A stretch of 47,036 nucleotides of DNA from Bacteroidaceae bacterium (GCA_017534705.1 JAFXVU010000062.1:1-47036), one strand, 5' to 3'. Numbered from the stretch's first letter, positions 16,298-24,901 are shown. Numbers and translations: made by a program. The notes: generated by a model not told the origin, from the sequence alone.

Positions 16298-17512
16298 TCA
16301 GTTGATGGACATCAGTGCTTTCATGAACTCGTCCTTGTGGAGCAGACCGTAGTAGCCTTGTTGGCAAGCGTCCTCGTCAAAGGTCTGCACGCTGTCGGGC
16401 TCCAGCCCTGGCGCGTGGATGAGGAAAGGTACGGGCTCATTGGTGTGGGTGCGGTGGTGTACTGGGGTGGGGTGGTCGGGCAGAACTGCAATGGCCACAG
16501 GCTCCTTCCAATCTTTTACAGCCTCAAAGATGGGACCTACAACCCTTCGGTCAAGGTCCTCGATAGTCTGCAGTTTGAGCTGAATGTTGCCGTCATGTCC
16601 AGCTTCATCGCTTGCCTCGATATGGAGATACACGAAATCGTCGGTTTTCAAGGCTTCGATGGCGGCTTGAGCCTTGCCTTCGTAGTTGGTGTCGGCCAGG
16701 CCAGTGGCTCCTTCCACCTCTATGCACCTCAATCCAGCATAGTGACCGATGCCTCGTATGAGGTCCACCGCAGTGATGACTGCACCTCGCTTAAGCTGAG
16801 GATAGGTCACCGACAGCGGCTCCATTTTGGGACGATAGCCTCCGGCCCATGGCCAGATACTGTTGGCTGGGTCTTTGCCCTCAGCCATGCGTCGGATGTT
16901 GAGCGGGTGGTTGGACAGCAGTTTCTGCGATTGGAGTATGAGATGGTTGATGAGGTCGGCAGTAGGTTGTGCTTCAGGTACTTCCGCAGTAACGAGCAAA
17001 GGCATGAATGCCTGTCCGGGAACATCGTGAGGTGGAGTGCACTTGATGCGTTTGTCGCCTCCTTTGATGACAAGCAGATGACGGTATTGTATGCCAGTAT
17101 GGAACTGCACCTTTTCGCTGCCTAACTTCTCCTGCAGGAACTTGATGAGAACATCGGCCTCCTCTGTGGCGAGATGTCCTGCGGAATGGTTTTTGATGTG
17201 GTCGCCCTCGATGCAGATGAGATTGCAGCGGATAGCCATGTCGTCATCGGCCAGTTCCACTCCTATGCTGGCTGCTTCAAGCGGTCCGCGACCCTCATAC
17301 ACCTTGTATTGGTCGTAGCCGAGTATGGAAGAGTTGGCCACTTCGCTGCCAGGGTGGAAACCCTCGGGTACTGTACTGAGCATCCCTGTCCGTCCGTTCT
17401 TGGCCAGCAAGTCCATGTAAGGTGTGCTGGCGTATTGGAGCAGGGTTTTTCCTCCCAGTTCCTCGTTGTGCCAGTCGGCCATTCCGTCGCCGAGTATGAT
17501 GATGTGTTTCAT
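16298..17512 (-). CDS. Putative homoserine kinase of the phosphoglycerate mutase-like (apgM) family
   Basis: The 404-residue protein belongs to the alkaline-phosphatase superfamily branch of archaeal-type cofactor-independent phosphoglycerate mutases. It begins MKHIIILGDGMADW, with the metal-binding D9, and has the nucleophile Ser in SEVANSSILGYDQ (residues 56-68), the GRGPLEAASIG segment, YLHIEASDEAGHDG near 295-308 and LPDHPTPVHHRTHTNEPVPF near 345-364. It lies between thrA (7 bp) and thrC (18 bp) on the same strand, and no GHMP-type thrB is present. Members in threonine operons lacking thrB are proposed homoserine kinases (TIGR02535). Genetic evidence in Bacteroides, as I recall, supports this. 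Automatic annotation often says phosphoglycerate mutase; I judge homoserine kinase more likely here because of the operon. Confidence 0.85.
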   Translation of the reverse strand: MKHIIILGDGMADWHNEELGGKTLLQYASTPYMDLLAKNGRTGMLSTVPEGFHPGSEVANSSILGYDQYKVYEGRGPLEAASIGVELADDDMAIRCNLICIEGDHIKNHSAGHLATEEADVLIKFLQEKLGSEKVQFHTGIQYRHLLVIKGGDKRIKCTPPHDVPGQAFMPLLVTAEVPEAQPTADLINHLILQSQKLLSNHPLNIRRMAEGKDPANSIWPWAGGYRPKMEPLSVTYPQLKRGAVITAVDLIRGIGHYAGLRCIEVEGATGLADTNYEGKAQAAIEALKTDDFVYLHIEASDEAGHDGNIQLKLQTIEDLDRRVVGPIFEAVKDWKEPVAIAVLPDHPTPVHHRTHTNEPVPFLIHAPGLEPDSVQTFDEDACQQGYYGLLHKDEFMKALMSIN

Positions 17513-17519
17513 TGCTTTG

Positions 17520-19958
17520 TCAGATGTTGGCTATGCTCATGATGTCGGCGAAGACACCTGCTGCAGTGACGCTTGCTCCTGCACCGTAGCCTTGGATGAG
17601 CATGGGGTATTCTTTGTAGCGCTCTGTGTTGAGCATGATGATGTTGTTGCTGCCTTCGAGGTCGTAGAAGGGATGGTGGCTGTCCACCTCCTGCAACGAC
17701 ACCGACGCCTTGCCGTTCTCCAATTTCGCTACGAATTTCCAGCGCTTGCCTTCTTGCTCCAGGCGTTTGCGACGGGTTTCGAAGTCGTGGTCGAGCAGGG
17801 GCAGTTTCTGCCAGAACTCATCGAGGGTTCCCTCGAAGATGTCGTCTGGCACAAACAGATGTTTCTCCACGTCATTTTGGTTGACTTTGTAACCTGCCTC
17901 GCGCGACAGGATGACGAGTTTGCGTATCACGTCCTTGCCACTGAGGTCAATACGTGGGTCGGGCTCGGAGTATCCGTTGTCTTTGGCCAGACGGACCGTC
18001 TCGCTGAAAGGTATGTCGGCGGAGATGGTGTTGAATATATAGTTAAGTGTTCCGCTGAGCACAGCTTCTATCTTGAGTATCTTATCGCCACTGTTGATGA
18101 GGTCGTTGATGGTGTTGATGATGGGCAGTCCGGCTCCCACGTTGGTCTCGAACAGATATTTCACACCACGTTTGCGCGCGGTCTGCTTGAGCAGTGCATA
18201 GTTGCCATAGTCTGATGAAGCAGCGATTTTGTTCGCTGCCACCACAGAGATGTTGTGCTCGAAGAAGTCGTTGTAGATGCTTGCTACTTCAGGGCTGGCT
18301 GTGCAATCGACGAAGACGGAGTTGAAGATGTTCATGCCGATGACTTCCTCCTTGAGCCGTTTGATGTTGCTGGGCAGGCTTTCCTTCAGTCTTGCCTTGT
18401 ATCCCTTCAGCTCCAGACCATCGCGGTTGAACATGGCAAAGTGTCCGCTTGCGATACCCACGACATTGAGTTTGAGTCCTCGCTCTTGCATCAGCCTTTC
18501 CCGCTGCGAGTCGATTTGCTGGATGAGGCTGTTGCCCACAGTTCCCACACCGCAGATGAAAAGGTTGAGCACTTGGTATTCAGAAAGGAAGAAACTGTCG
18601 TGGATGACGTTGAGCGTCTTTCTCAGCGACTTGCTTTCCACCACGAAGGAGATGTTGGTCTCGGACGCACCTTGAGCGCAAGCGATGACACTGATACCAT
18701 TTCTTCCGAGTGTGCCGAAAAGCTTACCGGCGATACCTGGGGTGTGCTTCATGTTCTCGCCCACCACGGCTACTGTGGCGAGTTGGCTCTCGAGTTGCAT
18801 CTTGAACATGGCACCCATCTCTATCTCCTTGGCGAACTCTTGGTTGAGCACTTCGCACGCCAGATGGGCGTCCTCGTTCCTCACACCGATGGAGGTGCTG
18901 TTCTCCGAAGATGCCTGACTCACCATGAACACACTGATACCGTTGTCGGCCAACGTGGTGAAGATTCGACGGTTCACACCAATCACACCCACCATGGAGA
19001 GACCGGAAACGGTGATAAGACTGGTGTCGTTGATGGATGATATACCTTTGATGGCCTGTGTGGAATCATCGCTGTCTTTCTCAATGATTGTTCCTTTGGC
19101 CTCAGGGTTAAAGGTGTTCTTGATGAGGATGGGGATATTCTTCTGGCATACAGGATAGATGGTGGGGGGATAGACCACCTTGGCGCCGAAGTTGCACAAT
19201 TCCATGGCCTCCACGTAACTCAGTTTGTTAATGGTGTACGCGGTGTTGATGACCCTTGGGTCGGCGGTCATGAAACCGTCAACGTCGGTCCATATCTCCA
19301 AAACCTTGGCATTGAGGATGGCGGCCAGGATGCTGGCGGTGTAGTCGGAACCACCGCGTCCAAGGTTGGTGGTCTCACCGCTTTCAGCGTCGGTGGAGAT
19401 GAAACCAGGTACAAGAGCCACAGACTCATGCATACCGAATTCAGCGAAAGCCTCTTTCACCAGTTTGGTCGTGAGGTCGGTGTCGAGCAGGTTCTTGTTC
19501 TGTTTGCTGGTGGTCTTGATGAATTCCCTGGCATCATACCATTTGGCGTTGTTGATGAGGGTGGCGCAGATTTTAGAGGATATGCGCTCTCCATAACTCA
19601 CAATGGCATTTGAGGTCTTGGGCGAGAGGTCGCGGATGAGATAGACGCCTTGAAAGATGCTCTTCAGTTCGTTGAGCAGTTTGTCCACACTCTCAAGCAG
19701 ACGTTCGCGCTGGCCGCCATTGGTGATGATTTCGCGTATCATCTTGTGGTGGCGTTCCACCATTTCGTTGTACGACTGCAAGTACGACAAGTCGCCCTGC
19801 TGGGCCATCTTGGATGTGTTGATGAGTTTGTCGGTGATGCCGCCAAGAGCGGATACTACCACGATAACGGGTTCGTTTTGCGCCTCAACGATTTTCTTGA
19901 CGTTGAGGATGCTTTCTGCTGAGCCCACGGAGGTGCCTCCGAATTTCAGTACTTTCAT
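17520..19958 (-). CDS. thrA: Bifunctional aspartate kinase/homoserine dehydrogenase
   Basis: ThrA catalyses the first and third steps of threonine synthesis: phosphorylation of aspartate and NAD(P)H reduction of aspartate semialdehyde. The kinase half (about 1-290) begins MKVLKFGGTSVGSAESI and contains the TNLGRGGSDYTASILAA substrate loop. Two ACT regulatory segments follow (about 310-460). The dehydrogenase half starts near FICGVGTVGNSLIQQID, a Rossmann dinucleotide motif, and includes the catalytic AVLSGTLNYIFNTIS segment. At 812 residues it is full length. It leads the operon thrA-kinase-thrC and has a well-matched promoter upstream. ACT domains imply feedback control by threonine or a related amino acid. 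Identification is secure. Confidence 0.97.
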   Translation of the reverse strand: MKVLKFGGTSVGSAESILNVKKIVEAQNEPVIVVVSALGGITDKLINTSKMAQQGDLSYLQSYNEMVERHHKMIREIITNGGQRERLLESVDKLLNELKSIFQGVYLIRDLSPKTSNAIVSYGERISSKICATLINNAKWYDAREFIKTTSKQNKNLLDTDLTTKLVKEAFAEFGMHESVALVPGFISTDAESGETTNLGRGGSDYTASILAAILNAKVLEIWTDVDGFMTADPRVINTAYTINKLSYVEAMELCNFGAKVVYPPTIYPVCQKNIPILIKNTFNPEAKGTIIEKDSDDSTQAIKGISSINDTSLITVSGLSMVGVIGVNRRIFTTLADNGISVFMVSQASSENSTSIGVRNEDAHLACEVLNQEFAKEIEMGAMFKMQLESQLATVAVVGENMKHTPGIAGKLFGTLGRNGISVIACAQGASETNISFVVESKSLRKTLNVIHDSFFLSEYQVLNLFICGVGTVGNSLIQQIDSQRERLMQERGLKLNVVGIASGHFAMFNRDGLELKGYKARLKESLPSNIKRLKEEVIGMNIFNSVFVDCTASPEVASIYNDFFEHNISVVAANKIAASSDYGNYALLKQTARKRGVKYLFETNVGAGLPIINTINDLINSGDKILKIEAVLSGTLNYIFNTISADIPFSETVRLAKDNGYSEPDPRIDLSGKDVIRKLVILSREAGYKVNQNDVEKHLFVPDDIFEGTLDEFWQKLPLLDHDFETRRKRLEQEGKRWKFVAKLENGKASVSLQEVDSHHPFYDLEGSNNIIMLNTERYKEYPMLIQGYGAGASVTAAGVFADIMSIANI

Positions 19959-20030
19959 TATATTGTTCGTTTTTTCTTTTCTGTGTTTGTACGTGAAGAA
20001 CTGCGCCTTCTATTATTTGCTTGCAAACTG

Positions 20031-20061
20031 CAAAATTACGCTTTTTCAACCACTTTTCAAA
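20031..20061 (-). promoter_or_regulatory. Promoter of the thrA-kinase-thrC operon
   Basis: On the minus strand, TTTG (20061-20058), 19 bp and TAATTTTG (20038-20031) match the Bacteroidota consensus exactly. The leader to the thrA ATG is about 65 nt. Confidence 0.8.
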
Positions 20062-20185
20062 CCAATTTGACAGAAAAGCATCCTTTCAACCGTAAAATCG
20101 TTTTTTTCCGTGTTCGTTTTATCTTTTGCGACATCTTGTCTTTTCTGTTTCTTTCTAGTTCTGCTCTTTGCGCTGGTATGGTGAC

Positions 20186-20218
20186 TTTAAACATATCGGG
20201 GACATTTATATGTTTAAA
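20186..20218. repeat. Perfect 11-bp inverted repeat upstream of the ftsX promoter
   Basis: TTTAAACATAT (20186-20196) and ATATGTTTAAA (20208-20218) are exact mirror copies separated by 11 nt, so their centres are 22 bp (about two helix turns) apart. A further half-copy GTTTAAA lies at 20221-20227, just before the ftsX -33 element. This layout suggests a dimeric regulator binding site. Confidence 0.6.
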
Positions 20219-20231
20219 AAGTTTAAATTAC

Positions 20232-20262
20232 TTGACATCGGGGTCAAAATGTTGTAATTTTG
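20232..20262 (+). promoter_or_regulatory. Promoter of the ftsX gene cluster
   Basis: TTG at 20232-20234 (preceded by C instead of T), 20 bp and a perfect TAATTTTG at 20255-20262. Leader about 22 nt to the ATG at 20291. Confidence 0.7.
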
Positions 20263-20290
20263 CATGAAATTAGGTTTATTATAGCTTGTA

Positions 20291-21166
20291 ATGTCTAAGA
20301 AATCAAACGCTCCTGGTATTTTCAATACCCAATTCATCACGTCCTGCCTGAGTATTAGTCTGGTGCTCATTCTTCTTGGCACCATTGTCTTCTTTGTCTT
20401 CACAGCAAAGAATTTGTCGGACTATATGCGTGAGAACATCAACATCAGCTTGCTGCTTGACGATAGGATGGACGAGAAGACCATCAACGCTTTTAAGGCA
20501 GAGCTCGAGGCTCGTCCTTACGTGAAATCGCTTGAGTATATTTCGAAAGAACAGGGACTTGAGACTGTCAAGGCTGAGATGGGCGCTGATCCTTCCGAGT
20601 TTCTCGGATTTAATCCTATTACGGCTTCCTTCGAGGTCAAACTCAAGTCGGAATACGCCAATAATGACAGCATACAGCGCATACTCGATGAAATGAAGAT
20701 GAACAGCAATGTAGTGGATGTGCTTTATCAGAAAGACCTCATCAACTCCGTGAACAACAACATACGGAAAATCAGCATCATCATGTTGATTATTGCCGCT
20801 TTGTTCACTTATATTTCATTTGCGTTGATTAACAACACTGTCAGACTCTCGATTTTCTCTCAGCGGTTTGTCATCAACACCATGAAACTGGTGGGTGCCA
20901 GTTGGTGGTTCATCCGCAAACCATTCCTTAAACGCGGACTGTTGCTGGGTGTCATTTCTGCCACTATAGCCACGGTTTTCCTCTATTTCGGAATTAAGTT
21001 TCTGAAAGAGCAAGAACCTCAACTTGGTAATGTCATCACAAATGAGATAATGACGGTTGTGGCTCTCTGTGTCTATGCTTTCGGCCTCGTCATCACGTTC
21101 TGCTGCATTTATTTCTCGCTTGGCAAATACTTGAGAATGAGCAGTAACACCCTTTACCACATTTGA
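20291..21166 (+). CDS. ftsX: Cell division ABC-transporter-like permease FtsX
   Basis: FtsX works with the ATPase FtsE at the division septum, where it transmits a signal across the inner membrane to activate peptidoglycan hydrolases. The 291-residue protein has a first membrane segment (about 18-38), a long periplasmic domain (about 40-165, including RMDEKTINAFKAELE) and three more membrane segments in the C-terminal half, the typical four-segment layout. The conserved cytoplasmic loop NTMKLVGASWWFIRKPF is present. ftsE is not in the window, so it must be encoded elsewhere, as is usual in Bacteroidota. It leads a same-strand series with DUF3098, uppP and truB. Confidence is high. Confidence 0.93.
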   Translation: MSKKSNAPGIFNTQFITSCLSISLVLILLGTIVFFVFTAKNLSDYMRENINISLLLDDRMDEKTINAFKAELEARPYVKSLEYISKEQGLETVKAEMGADPSEFLGFNPITASFEVKLKSEYANNDSIQRILDEMKMNSNVVDVLYQKDLINSVNNNIRKISIIMLIIAALFTYISFALINNTVRLSIFSQRFVINTMKLVGASWWFIRKPFLKRGLLLGVISATIATVFLYFGIKFLKEQEPQLGNVITNEIMTVVALCVYAFGLVITFCCIYFSLGKYLRMSSNTLYHI

Positions 21167-21225
21167 GGAAAGATCGTCAGTGAATTGAAACAAAGTAAAA
21201 AAACAAAAAATAATAGCATATATCA

Positions 21226-21477
21226 ATGGACAAGCGCAATTACGCATTCGGGAAGATTAACTATATACTTCTCGTAGTAGGACTACTTATCGTAGTGACA
21301 GGATTATTCCTCATGTCGGGTTCGGGAACCACTGAGGAGGCTTTCAATCCCGACATTTTCAGTAGCAGGCGGATAGACTTGGCACCCATGGTTTGCCTTG
21401 CGGGCTTTGTGTTCATCGTCTTCGGCATTCTCTTTCCGAGCCGCGACTTGAAGAAAAACAAAGAGGAACAGGCTTAA
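21226..21477 (+). CDS. DUF3098 small membrane protein
   Basis: An 83-residue protein with two membrane segments (about 12-31 and 53-70) joined by a short polar loop (GSGTTEEAFNPDIFSSRRI), followed by a charged C-terminus. The sequence, and its position between ftsX and uppP, match the DUF3098 family of Bacteroidota. Function is unknown; the neighbours suggest a link to cell division or envelope growth. It lies 59 bp after ftsX and 222 bp before uppP. The 222 bp gap shows no convincing promoter or terminator. Confidence 0.88.
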   Translation: MDKRNYAFGKINYILLVVGLLIVVTGLFLMSGSGTTEEAFNPDIFSSRRIDLAPMVCLAGFVFIVFGILFPSRDLKKNKEEQA

Positions 21478-21699
21478 CTATTCCAAGACCCTAAAGGACA
21501 GGATATTTGTGGCATCTGTTGTCACGTTACTCATTTTCTCCTAGTAACAATGGTAAGCTCTTGGATGTTATGTGATATGCACAGGACTATAGAACTTTAA
21601 TGTTTCTTAACTCTTAATTCTTAATTAAGTAGTATCGTCCAGCACGAAAGTGCTTAACTCCCCCTTTAACTCCCTTTTGTTACAATATCATTATTTATC

Positions 21700-22569
21700 A
21701 TGCAGGATTTATCAACATTAGAAACCATTATTATCGCTATAGTGGAGGGACTGACAGAGTTTCTGCCCGTATCTTCCACAGGTCACATGATTATCACCCA
21801 GAAACTTCTGGGAGTGGAAGAAGGCAATCCTTTTATCCATGCTTTCACTTTCATCATCCAGTTTGGTGCCATCCTTTCTGTGGTGTGCCTCTATTGGAAA
21901 CGTTTCTTCCAAATGAACCATACACCGGCACCTGAGGGCGCATCTGCTTTCGGTCGTTTGAAGCACAAGTTCAATTTCTATTGGTTGCTCTTTGTCGGAG
22001 TGGTTCCAGCGATAGTTATCGGCTTGGCCGCCAAGAAGTCGGGATTGCTCGACTGGTTGCTCGACAGCGTATGGGTCGTTGCCATCATGTTGGTGGTAGG
22101 AGGTGTGTTCATGTTGTTCTGTGACCGTCTGTTCGAGAACAAGATGAAGGAGAAGAACGATGTGACGGAGCGTCGTGCTTTCAACATCGGACTTTTCCAG
22201 TGTATATCCGTCATCCCTGGTGTGTCGCGTTCGATGGCCACCATTGTGGGTGGTATGGCGCAGGGACTCACCCGCAAGCGTGCCGCTGAGTTCTCTTTCT
22301 TCCTTGCCGTGCCGACGATGGCAGGTGCCACACTCCTCGACCTTGTCGATTTGATGAAGGAAGACGGTGCCTGGGCTACGTCGGGCAACATCGCCATGTT
22401 GGTGCTTGGTTGTGTGGTGGCCTTTGTCGTGGCTTTGCTCGCAATGAAATGGTTCGTCGGATTCGTGTCGAAATATGGATTCAAAGCCTTCGGTATTTAT
22501 CGTATCATCGTCGGCGCAATTATATTGGTGATGCTTCTATGTGGGCAGTCACTGGCAATGGTAGATTGA
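21700..22569 (+). CDS. uppP: Undecaprenyl-diphosphatase
   Basis: UppP (BacA) removes a phosphate from undecaprenyl diphosphate, recycling the lipid carrier of peptidoglycan and surface polysaccharides. The 289-residue membrane protein has about eight membrane segments and both signature motifs: EGLTEFLPVSSTGHMII (residues 16-32, with catalytic Glu, Ser and His) and PGVSRSMATIVGG (about 166-178, with the essential Arg). The active site faces the periplasm. The gene lies one base before truB, so the two are probably co-translated. Overproduction is known to raise bacitracin tolerance. Identification is secure. Confidence 0.96.
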   Translation: MQDLSTLETIIIAIVEGLTEFLPVSSTGHMIITQKLLGVEEGNPFIHAFTFIIQFGAILSVVCLYWKRFFQMNHTPAPEGASAFGRLKHKFNFYWLLFVGVVPAIVIGLAAKKSGLLDWLLDSVWVVAIMLVVGGVFMLFCDRLFENKMKEKNDVTERRAFNIGLFQCISVIPGVSRSMATIVGGMAQGLTRKRAAEFSFFLAVPTMAGATLLDLVDLMKEDGAWATSGNIAMLVLGCVVAFVVALLAMKWFVGFVSKYGFKAFGIYRIIVGAIILVMLLCGQSLAMVD

Positions 22570-22570
22570 T

Positions 22571-23317
22571 ATGATGGATTTCGAGGCAGGGGAGGTCATT
22601 TGTTTCGACAAGCCATACGGATGGACATCCTTTGATGTGGTGGCTCGCGTCCGTGGCATAGTCAGACGCTACCTCGGTGTGAAGAAAATCAAGGTTGGAC
22701 ATGCTGGCACACTCGACCCATTGGCCACGGGTGTCCTGATTGTCTGCACTGGTAAGGCCACCAAGACCATCGACACCTTGCAGGCTGAGACTAAGGAATA
22801 TGTAGCCACTCTGAAATTGGGTGCCACTACTCCATCCTTTGACAAGGAAACGGCCGAAGATGCCACTTTCCCTACTGACCACATCACACTGGAGGGTGTG
22901 CAAAAGGCACTGAAACAGTTCGTAGGAACGATAGAGCAGATTCCGCCCGCCTATTCGGCTCTCAAGGTAGATGGAGAGAGGTCATACAAACTGGCGCGCA
23001 AAGGAGAGGAAGTGACACTGAAGCCCAAGACACTCGTCATTGATGAAATCGAACTGGTGGATTTCGGTCATGAGGAGAATTCTGGCGAGGACTACCTTCG
23101 ACTGGTGATTCGGGTGGTGTGCAGTAAAGGCACTTATATCCGTGCTTTGGCCCGCGACATCGGCGAGGCTTTGGGCAGTGGTGCCTATCTCACCGCCTTG
23201 CGTCGTACACGCATAGGCGATAAACGTATAGAAGATTGTACGACGGTGGAAGCATTTGAGAAAATGGTGGATACGCTACCGTCAATGAGCATGGAAAAAA
23301 TAAATCAAAAAATATAG
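22571..23317 (+). CDS. truB: tRNA pseudouridine-55 synthase
   Basis: TruB changes uridine 55 of the tRNA T-loop to pseudouridine. The 248-residue protein contains the motif KVGHAGTLDPLATGVL, with the catalytic Asp49, and the later motifs PPAYSALKVDGERSYKLAR and VVCSKGTYIRALARDIG. It starts one base after the uppP stop and ends five bases before queA, so both flanking genes are probably on its transcript. The C-terminal PUA domain of E. coli TruB is not obvious, as in many bacterial versions of this length. Two ATGs in a row make the exact start ambiguous by one codon. Identification is secure. Confidence 0.96.
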   Translation: MMDFEAGEVICFDKPYGWTSFDVVARVRGIVRRYLGVKKIKVGHAGTLDPLATGVLIVCTGKATKTIDTLQAETKEYVATLKLGATTPSFDKETAEDATFPTDHITLEGVQKALKQFVGTIEQIPPAYSALKVDGERSYKLARKGEEVTLKPKTLVIDEIELVDFGHEENSGEDYLRLVIRVVCSKGTYIRALARDIGEALGSGAYLTALRRTRIGDKRIEDCTTVEAFEKMVDTLPSMSMEKINQKI

Positions 23318-23322
23318 TAGTT

Positions 23323-24429
23323 ATGAAATTGTCACAGTTTGATTTTAATTATCCTCCTGAAAAGATTGCCCTCTACCCCCGAGGACGTCATTTCAATCCA
23401 GAGGAGGATGAAATGGATGATTACCTCCGTGACACACGGGAGGACTCGAAGATGATGGTTGTACATAAGAGCACCGGCGAAATTGAGGATCGCACTGTTC
23501 GTGACATCCTGGAATATTTTGGCGACAAGGATGTGTTCATCTTCAACGACACCCGTGTTTTCCCTGCACGTCTTTATGGTACTAAAGAGAAGACGCAGGC
23601 TCAAATAGAGGTCTTTTTGCTGCGTGAGTTGAAGGAAGGGCTCCGCTACTGGGATGTGCTCGTTGACCCCGCCCGAAAGATTCGTATTGGCAACAAACTC
23701 TATTTCGGTGAGGACGAGTCGATGGTGGCAGAAGTAATCGACAACACCACTTCACGCGGACGCACTCTCCGTTTCCTCTACGACGGCACCCATGATGAGT
23801 TCAAGCAGGCGCTCTACAGCCTGGGTGAGGCACCAATTCCTGACGATGTGAGAAGTTTACGCAAGGCGGATGCCAACGATATGGAGCGTTTCCAGACCAT
23901 CTTCGCCCGTAATGAAGGTGCCGTTACTGCTCCGACTGCAGGTCTACATTTCTCCAAACAATTGATGAAACGAATGGAAATCAAGGGAATAGAGTCGGCT
24001 TACATCACACTGCACTGCGGTCTCGGCAACTTCCGTAGGATAGATGTGGAAGACTTGACAAAACATAAGACTGATGGTGAGCAGATGTTTGTCACGAAAG
24101 AAGCGTGCGACATCGTCAACCGCGCCAAGGATGGTGGACATAAGGTGTGTGTGGTAGGAACCACTACCATGAGGGCTGTGGAAACAGCTGTCAGCACTTA
24201 CGGTCACCTCAAGGAATTCGAGGGATGGACCAACAAATTCATCTTCCCACCATACGAGTTTTCCCTTGCTGATGCCATGCTTTCCAATTTCCAGCAACCT
24301 CTTTCTGTCATGCTGATGATGCAATGTGCTTACGGAGGTTACGACCTTGTGATGCGCGCTTACGAGCATGCTCTTGAAGGTGACTACCTCTTCGGTACTT
24401 ACGGTGACGCAATGCTCTTGATTGACTGA
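23323..24429 (+). CDS. queA: S-adenosylmethionine:tRNA ribosyltransferase-isomerase
   Basis: QueA transfers and rearranges the ribosyl part of SAM onto 7-aminomethyl-7-deazaguanine in tRNA, giving epoxyqueuosine in the queuosine pathway. The 368 residues include FDFNYPPEKIALYP at the start, FNDTRVFPARLYG, VTAPTAGLHFSKQLM and the C-terminal FIFPPYEF and YGDAMLLI motifs, all typical. A loop of charged residues (about 22-45, PRGRHFNPEEDEMDDYLRD) appears longer than in E. coli. It starts five bases after truB and shares one base with folK (TGATG), so translation is coupled. Other queuosine genes are not in the window. Identification is secure. Confidence 0.95.
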   Translation: MKLSQFDFNYPPEKIALYPRGRHFNPEEDEMDDYLRDTREDSKMMVVHKSTGEIEDRTVRDILEYFGDKDVFIFNDTRVFPARLYGTKEKTQAQIEVFLLRELKEGLRYWDVLVDPARKIRIGNKLYFGEDESMVAEVIDNTTSRGRTLRFLYDGTHDEFKQALYSLGEAPIPDDVRSLRKADANDMERFQTIFARNEGAVTAPTAGLHFSKQLMKRMEIKGIESAYITLHCGLGNFRRIDVEDLTKHKTDGEQMFVTKEACDIVNRAKDGGHKVCVVGTTTMRAVETAVSTYGHLKEFEGWTNKFIFPPYEFSLADAMLSNFQQPLSVMLMMQCAYGGYDLVMRAYEHALEGDYLFGTYGDAMLLID

Positions 24430-24893
24430 TGATTGTCTTTCTTGGCCTCGGTACGAATCTTGGTTCGAAAGAGGACAATCTCTCACGAACCATAGAAGAA
24501 ATACAGAGGCGGATTGGGCCAGTTAAGGCCCAATCCGCTTTTGTGAAGACCTCTCCATGGGGATTCGAGTCTGACAATGCATTTCTTAATGCCGTGGTGG
24601 CTGTTGACACCAACCTTGAACCTTTCGCGCTGCTCGACACCACCCAGGAGATAGAACGCCTGATGGGACGGAAAAACAAGTCTGTGGATGGTGAATACCA
24701 CGACAGGTTGATAGATATCGACATCTTGGTTTATGGCGATTCTTACATCAACACTCCGCGACTGACTGTCCCGCATCCTCTTTTGTCAAAGCGATTGTTT
24801 GTACTCGAACCACTCGCTGAGATTGCTCCAACACTCAGACCTCCACTCTGCGGATTCACTGTGGAGGAAATGATAAAACAACTAACTTATTGA
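24429..24893 (+). CDS. folK: 2-amino-4-hydroxy-6-hydroxymethyldihydropteridine pyrophosphokinase
   Basis: FolK transfers diphosphate from ATP to 6-hydroxymethyl-7,8-dihydropterin, a step in folate synthesis. The 154-residue protein shows the standard pattern: FLGLGTNLGSKEDNL at the start, SPWGFESDNAFLNAVVAVDT, and the signature DRLIDIDILVYGD (about residues 92-104) with TVPHPLLSKRLFVLEPL after it. The start overlaps the queA stop by one base. A perfect 12-bp hairpin followed by TTTT lies inside the coding region (24509-24542, codons 27-38), which could cause early termination. The GH115 gene begins 8 bp after its stop. Identification is secure. Confidence 0.95.
   Translation: MIVFLGLGTNLGSKEDNLSRTIEEIQRRIGPVKAQSAFVKTSPWGFESDNAFLNAVVAVDTNLEPFALLDTTQEIERLMGRKNKSVDGEYHDRLIDIDILVYGDSYINTPRLTVPHPLLSKRLFVLEPLAEIAPTLRPPLCGFTVEEMIKQLTY
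24509..24542 (+). terminator. Terminator-like hairpin inside folK
   Basis: GCGGATTGGGCC (24509-24520) pairs perfectly with GGCCCAATCCGC (24527-24538) around the 6-nt loop AGTTAA, followed by TTTT (24539-24542). It looks like an intrinsic terminator or attenuator but lies within the folK reading frame, 80 bases after its start. Confidence 0.55.
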
Positions 24894-24901
24894 ACTACAC
24901 T

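Larger units (their letters stand above)
19959..20290. other. 332-bp divergent control region between thrA and ftsX
   Basis: No gene is visible. It holds a minus-strand promoter for the threonine operon (20031-20061), a perfect 11-bp inverted repeat (20186-20218) and a plus-strand promoter for ftsX (20232-20262). The middle part is a pyrimidine-rich stretch with no other structure that I can see. No leader peptide rich in threonine codons was found before thrA. Confidence 0.75.

Noticed and set aside
18255-19040. Long open frame (261 codons) antisense to thrA
   Set aside because: It is the shadow of thrA on the other strand; the translation has no recognisable domain and its length follows from the codon use of thrA.
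21478-21699. Possible small RNA or promoter in the gap before uppP
   Set aside because: Only a short hairpin (AGCAC/GTGCT near 21640) and AT-rich runs are seen; no consensus promoter or terminator supports an RNA gene.
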